Part shown: in pieces, positions 7,328 through 10,017 of the stretch
How positions within the stretch are numbered: position 1 is the first letter of the stretch
Layout of the letters: each line of letters starts with the position of its first letter
NCBI GenBank assembly: GCA_002840115.1
Contig: PGZG01000056.1
Location: forward strand, 1-10,017
Length of the DNA stretch: 10,017 nt
Source: Gammaproteobacteria bacterium HGW-Gammaproteobacteria-14
Lineage (GTDB): Bacteria > Pseudomonadota > Gammaproteobacteria > Pseudomonadales > Alcanivoracaceae
Direction of reading: 5' to 3'
The notes under the pieces: model-generated
What the model was told of the DNA's origin: nothing
Database searches by the model: none
The model's input: the letters and a program-made list of their open reading frames with translations, nothing else
Position numbers and translations under genes: made by a program

Positions 7328-7340
7328 TGATTTTGCCTCA
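7328..7340. promoter_or_regulatory. Candidate MetR operator, site 2
   Basis: TGATTTTGCCTCA keeps the TGA-N7-TCA frame and T-N11-A spacing of site 1 but is less symmetric. Its centre is 31 bp from that of site 1, close to three helical turns. It ends just before TTGATA (7343-7348) and overlaps TTGCCT (7333-7338). TTGCCT lies 16 bp before CACAAT (7355-7360), a weak candidate metE promoter. A weaker second site beside the promoter is typical of LysR-type activation. Confidence 0.45.
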
Positions 7341-7414
7341 CATTGATATGACGCCACAATCCCCCTCCTAAACCTTTCATCAATATCGCCGCCTGAGGGT
7401 GGCCGGAGATACCC

Positions 7415-9730
7415 ATGACAACCCTTCATTCCCTCGGCTTCCCCCGCATCGGTGTGCGCCGTGAACTGAAAACTGCGCTGGAGGCCTATTGGGCTGGCAC
7501 GTTGCAAGCCTCTGAACTGGAACATGTGGGCCGCACGCTGCGCGCCCGTCACTGGCAAACCCAGGCTGATGCCGGGCTATCCCTGTTGCCGGTGGGAGAC
7601 TTTGCCTGGTATGACCCGATTCTGGAGTGGAGCTGCCTGCTGGGCGCTGTTCCGACGCGCTTCCATCAGAATGAGCAGCACCCGGTAAGCCTCGACACTC
7701 TGTTCCGCATGGCCCGTGGTCGTGCTCCCAGCGGCGAACCCGCCGCCGCCTGCGAAATGACTAAATGGTTTGACAGTAACTACCACTACATCGTCCCGGA
7801 ACTTCATCCGGAGCAAACCTTTCGCATCGCCAGCGAGCGCCTGTTCGAACAAGTTAGCGAAGCCAGCGCACTGGGTCACAAGGTAAAGCCGGTGATCCCT
7901 GGCCCGTTAACCTGGTTATGGTTAGGCAAGGGCGACGCCTTTGATGGCGCTGGGGATATCAACAAACTGGTACTACTGGAAAGGCTAATTCCGGTATACC
8001 GACAGGTGCTGCAGCGCTTTGCCGAGCAAGGCGTCAACTGGGTGCAGATTGATGAACCGATCCTCGCCCTTGATCTGCCAGACGCCTGGAAGCGCGCTTT
8101 TTTGCGCAGCTACGACCAGCTCAGCAGCGCTGCAGCGGTGGATATTTTGCTGGCCACCTATTTTGGCGATCTTGATGACAATCTGTTTACTGCTCTGGCT
8201 CTGCCGGTACAGGGACTGCATCTGGATCTGGACCGCGCGCCGCAACAATTGGCACAGGTATTACCGCGTCTTGGTAACCGGGTATTGTCCGCCGGTATTA
8301 TCAGCGGCCGTAATATCTGGCGCACCGATCTGGATGCTGCCGCCGAGCTATTAAGCGAAGCAAAAGAACAACTGGGTGATCGACTCTGGCTGGCTCCCAG
8401 CTGTTCGCTAGCCCACGTACCCGTGGATCTGGAACAGGAAACAAAGCTCGATGACGAGCTAAAAAGCTGGCTCAGCTTCGCCACTCAAAAGCTCGATGAA
8501 CTGGCGCTGTTAAAGGCTCACCTGGACAAAGACCCCAAAGCACAGGTGACACTGGAAACACAACGTGCCGCCCTCAATAGTCGACGCCACTCCAGCCGCA
8601 TTCACAACCCGGCGGTTCAGCAACGCCTGCAAGCCAGCGGTGATTTGTCACGACATCGCCAGCACCCCTTTGCCGAGCGCATCCGCGAACAACAGCAAGC
8701 ACTGGATCTGCCCTTGTTTCCCACCACCACAATAGGATCCTTCCCACAAACCCGGGAAATTCGCAGCGCCCGACGAGAGTGGAAAGCCGGATCACTGGGA
8801 GATGCGGAATATCGTCAGGCCATGGAAGCAGAAATCCGCCACTGCATTCAGGTACAGGAAAACCTCGGGTTGGACGTGCTAGTGCACGGCGAAGCCGAGC
8901 GTAATGACATGGTTGAGTACTTTGGTGAACTGCTATCCGGGTTTGCCTTTACCAGCAATGGCTGGGTACAAAGCTATGGCTCCCGCTGCGTGAAACCGCC
9001 GGTGATTTTTGGCGACGTCTCACGACCACAACCCATGACCGTGGATTGGGCGTGCTACGCCCAGTCTCTTAGCGATAAACCGGTAAAGGGCATGCTCACC
9101 GGGCCAGTCACCATTCTGCAGTGGTCCTTTGTCCGCGACGATCAACCGCGCGCCGATACCTGCCGTCAGATTGCTCTGGCCCTGCGCGACGAGGTCAGCG
9201 ATCTGGAAGCGGCCGGCATTCAGGTTATCCAGATTGATGAGCCCGCTTTCCGCGAAGGCTTGCCTCTGCGTCAACGGGATTGGCAACATTATCTGGACTG
9301 GGCGGTGGACAGCTTCCGGCTATGCTCTGTGCAGGTGCGCGATAGCACCCAGATCCACACCCATATGTGTTATTCGGAATTCAACGACATCATTGAATCC
9401 ATTGCCGCTATGGATGCAGATGTGATCACCATTGAAACCTCGCGCTCCAATATGGAGTTGCTTCAAGCCTTTGAGCACTTCGCTTACCCCAATGATATTG
9501 GTCCCGGTGTCTACGACATTCATTCCCCCAATATCCCTGCGGTGGACTGGATGGTTCAATTGATGGAGCGAGCCAGCACCGGGGTGCCAGCGGAACGTCT
9601 CTGGGTAAACCCGGACTGCGGCCTGAAAACCCGTGGCTGGCCAGAAACCGAGGCGGCCCTGCGTGCCATGGTGGATGCCGCCAGAATGCTGCGGCAGCAA
9701 TATCAACCCGCAATTAGCTCGGCGTCCTGA
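7415..9730 (+). CDS. metE: Cobalamin-independent methionine synthase MetE
   Basis: MetE (5-methyltetrahydropteroyltriglutamate--homocysteine methyltransferase) makes methionine from homocysteine and methyl-tetrahydrofolate without vitamin B12. The 771-residue product, slightly longer than the 753-residue E. coli enzyme, starts at ATG 7415 with GGAG 6 nt upstream. The N-terminal domain opens with LGFPRIGVRRELK. The C-terminal catalytic barrel begins near residue 437 with TTTIGSFPQT and contains HGEAERNDMVEYFGE. All four zinc ligands are visible: His650 and Cys652 in THMCYSEF, Glu674 in TIETSRS, and Cys735 in NPDCGLKTRGW. Each is offset by nine from E. coli His641, Cys643, Glu665 and Cys726. 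The gene looks intact and functional. It is divergent from metR and probably activated by it. No cobalamin riboswitch precedes it. It appears to be monocistronic, with a hairpin after the stop. Confidence 0.98.
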   Translation: MTTLHSLGFPRIGVRRELKTALEAYWAGTLQASELEHVGRTLRARHWQTQADAGLSLLPVGDFAWYDPILEWSCLLGAVPTRFHQNEQHPVSLDTLFRMARGRAPSGEPAAACEMTKWFDSNYHYIVPELHPEQTFRIASERLFEQVSEASALGHKVKPVIPGPLTWLWLGKGDAFDGAGDINKLVLLERLIPVYRQVLQRFAEQGVNWVQIDEPILALDLPDAWKRAFLRSYDQLSSAAAVDILLATYFGDLDDNLFTALALPVQGLHLDLDRAPQQLAQVLPRLGNRVLSAGIISGRNIWRTDLDAAAELLSEAKEQLGDRLWLAPSCSLAHVPVDLEQETKLDDELKSWLSFATQKLDELALLKAHLDKDPKAQVTLETQRAALNSRRHSSRIHNPAVQQRLQASGDLSRHRQHPFAERIREQQQALDLPLFPTTTIGSFPQTREIRSARREWKAGSLGDAEYRQAMEAEIRHCIQVQENLGLDVLVHGEAERNDMVEYFGELLSGFAFTSNGWVQSYGSRCVKPPVIFGDVSRPQPMTVDWACYAQSLSDKPVKGMLTGPVTILQWSFVRDDQPRADTCRQIALALRDEVSDLEAAGIQVIQIDEPAFREGLPLRQRDWQHYLDWAVDSFRLCSVQVRDSTQIHTHMCYSEFNDIIESIAAMDADVITIETSRSNMELLQAFEHFAYPNDIGPGVYDIHSPNIPAVDWMVQLMERASTGVPAERLWVNPDCGLKTRGWPETEAALRAMVDAARMLRQQYQPAISSAS

Positions 9731-9737
9731 GCCCTGA

Positions 9738-9769
9738 CCGCCTGTCGCTTCCACCGGGGCGGCAGGCGG
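9738..9769 (+). terminator. GC-rich stem-loop after metE, possible terminator
   Basis: CCGCCTG (9738-9744) pairs with CAGGCGG (9763-9769). Four more pairs, including one T-G wobble, extend the stem to about 11 bp, starting 7 nt after the metE stop. No T run follows directly; the nearest T-rich stretch is near 9799-9807. It may be a weak or Rho-assisted terminator, or a 3'-end stabilising hairpin. Confidence 0.4.
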
Positions 9770-9807
9770 CCTGTCCTGAATCACCCCTTGACCTGAGCTT
9801 AATTTTT

Positions 9808-9829
9808 GGTCACATTTTCCCAAATATGG
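9808..9829 (+). repeat. Copy 2 of the short shared element, overlapping a start codon
   Basis: This copy reads GGTCA, CA, TTTTCCCAAA, TATGG and includes the ATG at 9826. It also sits inside an imperfect inverted repeat: GGTC (9808-9811) and TTTTCC (9815-9820) face GGAAAA (9828-9833) and GACC (9837-9840). The ATG lies at the edge of the 7-nt loop. Confidence 0.4.
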
Positions 9830-10017
9830 AAAAGACGACCTCTACCATCCTTCTCGCTCTGGCCCGCCTGCTGCGTCCGATTGTTCGGGTATTGCTGCAT
9901 AACAGGGTGTCCTATGCGACTTTTGACCAGATCGCCCGACAGGTATTTGTCGAGGTGGCGGATCAGCATTTCCGTATTGAAGGCCGCAAGCAAACCAACA
10001 GCCGCATCGCAGTGGTC
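9826..10017 (+). CDS. DUF6502-type protein of unknown function (5' part only)
   Basis: Sixty-four codons are open from ATG 9826 to the window edge, so the C-terminal part is missing. The visible sequence begins with a basic amphipathic segment, LLALARLLRPIVRVLLHNRVSYATFDQ, continuous from residue 9 to 35 apart from this shortening: key residues are the Leu/Ala/Arg pattern at 9-24 and VSYATF at 29-34. It continues with ARQVFVEVADQHF (37-49) and a basic GRKQTNS. I recognise this layout from the DUF6502 family of proteobacterial proteins, whose function is not known to me. The start is uncertain because no purine-rich ribosome site lies before the ATG; the upstream bases are T/C-rich and may form a hairpin. 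It lies 95 bp after metE, with a hairpin between, so it is probably a separate unit. Confidence 0.7.
   Translation, partial: MEKTTSTILLALARLLRPIVRVLLHNRVSYATFDQIARQVFVEVADQHFRIEGRKQTNSRIAVV

Noticed and set aside
9320..9823. Minus-strand open frame (167 codons) opposite the metE 3' end
   Set aside because: It is antisense to the conserved zinc-site region of MetE, with no domain or ribosome-site support.
9820..9829. CC(A/T)6GG pattern resembling a CArG box
   Set aside because: That box belongs to eukaryotic SRF/MADS regulators; the match is coincidental in a bacterial sequence.
1..10017. CRISPR array, tRNA, rRNA, transposase, integrase or phage genes
   Set aside because: None was seen by eye on either strand. 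The only direct repeats of note are the coding TSP3 units.

Overview
The window looks like chromosomal DNA of a free-living, probably aquatic or marine gammaproteobacterium. The clearest lineage sign is a divergent metR-metE pair in the arrangement known from enterobacteria and relatives. Gram-negative envelope features fit too: an OmpA-family protein with a peptidoglycan-binding domain and lipoproteins with lipoboxes. GC content looks moderate in the genes, with an AT-rich intergenic stretch near 1800-2080. The species cannot be named from this sequence.

Left part (1-3742): a cell-surface region. On the minus strand, an OmpA-family protein (625-1761) is followed 14 bp later by a secreted protein made of thrombospondin type 3 (TSP3) calcium-binding repeats (610 down to the window edge, incomplete). 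The two probably share an operon and a sigma70-like promoter at 1848-1877. Divergent from them, across a 463-bp gap, lies a lipoprotein with two bacterial Ig-like domains and a C-terminal DUF3494 ice-binding-type domain (2225-3679). A strong bidirectional terminator (3710-3742) ends it.

Middle part (3813-6241): two minus-strand oxidoreductases, a class-3-like aldehyde dehydrogenase and then a zinc-independent medium-chain (quinone-oxidoreductase-like) dehydrogenase. They may be co-transcribed. Their substrates cannot be told from sequence.

Right part (6383-9769): methionine biosynthesis. MetR (minus) and MetE (plus, cobalamin-independent methionine synthase with all four zinc ligands) diverge from a 117-bp region. 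It holds two 13-bp LysR/MetR-like sites whose centres are 31 bp apart; one is a perfect palindrome overlapping the metR start codon. No cobalamin riboswitch or MetJ box was seen. A GC-rich hairpin follows metE. The window ends in the first 64 codons of a DUF6502-type protein.

No clearly new multi-gene system is present. The points most worth following are the divergent ice-binding/TSP3/OmpA surface cluster, the helically phased MetR site pair, and an unexplained 22-24-bp element shared by the ompA leader and the start of the DUF6502 gene.
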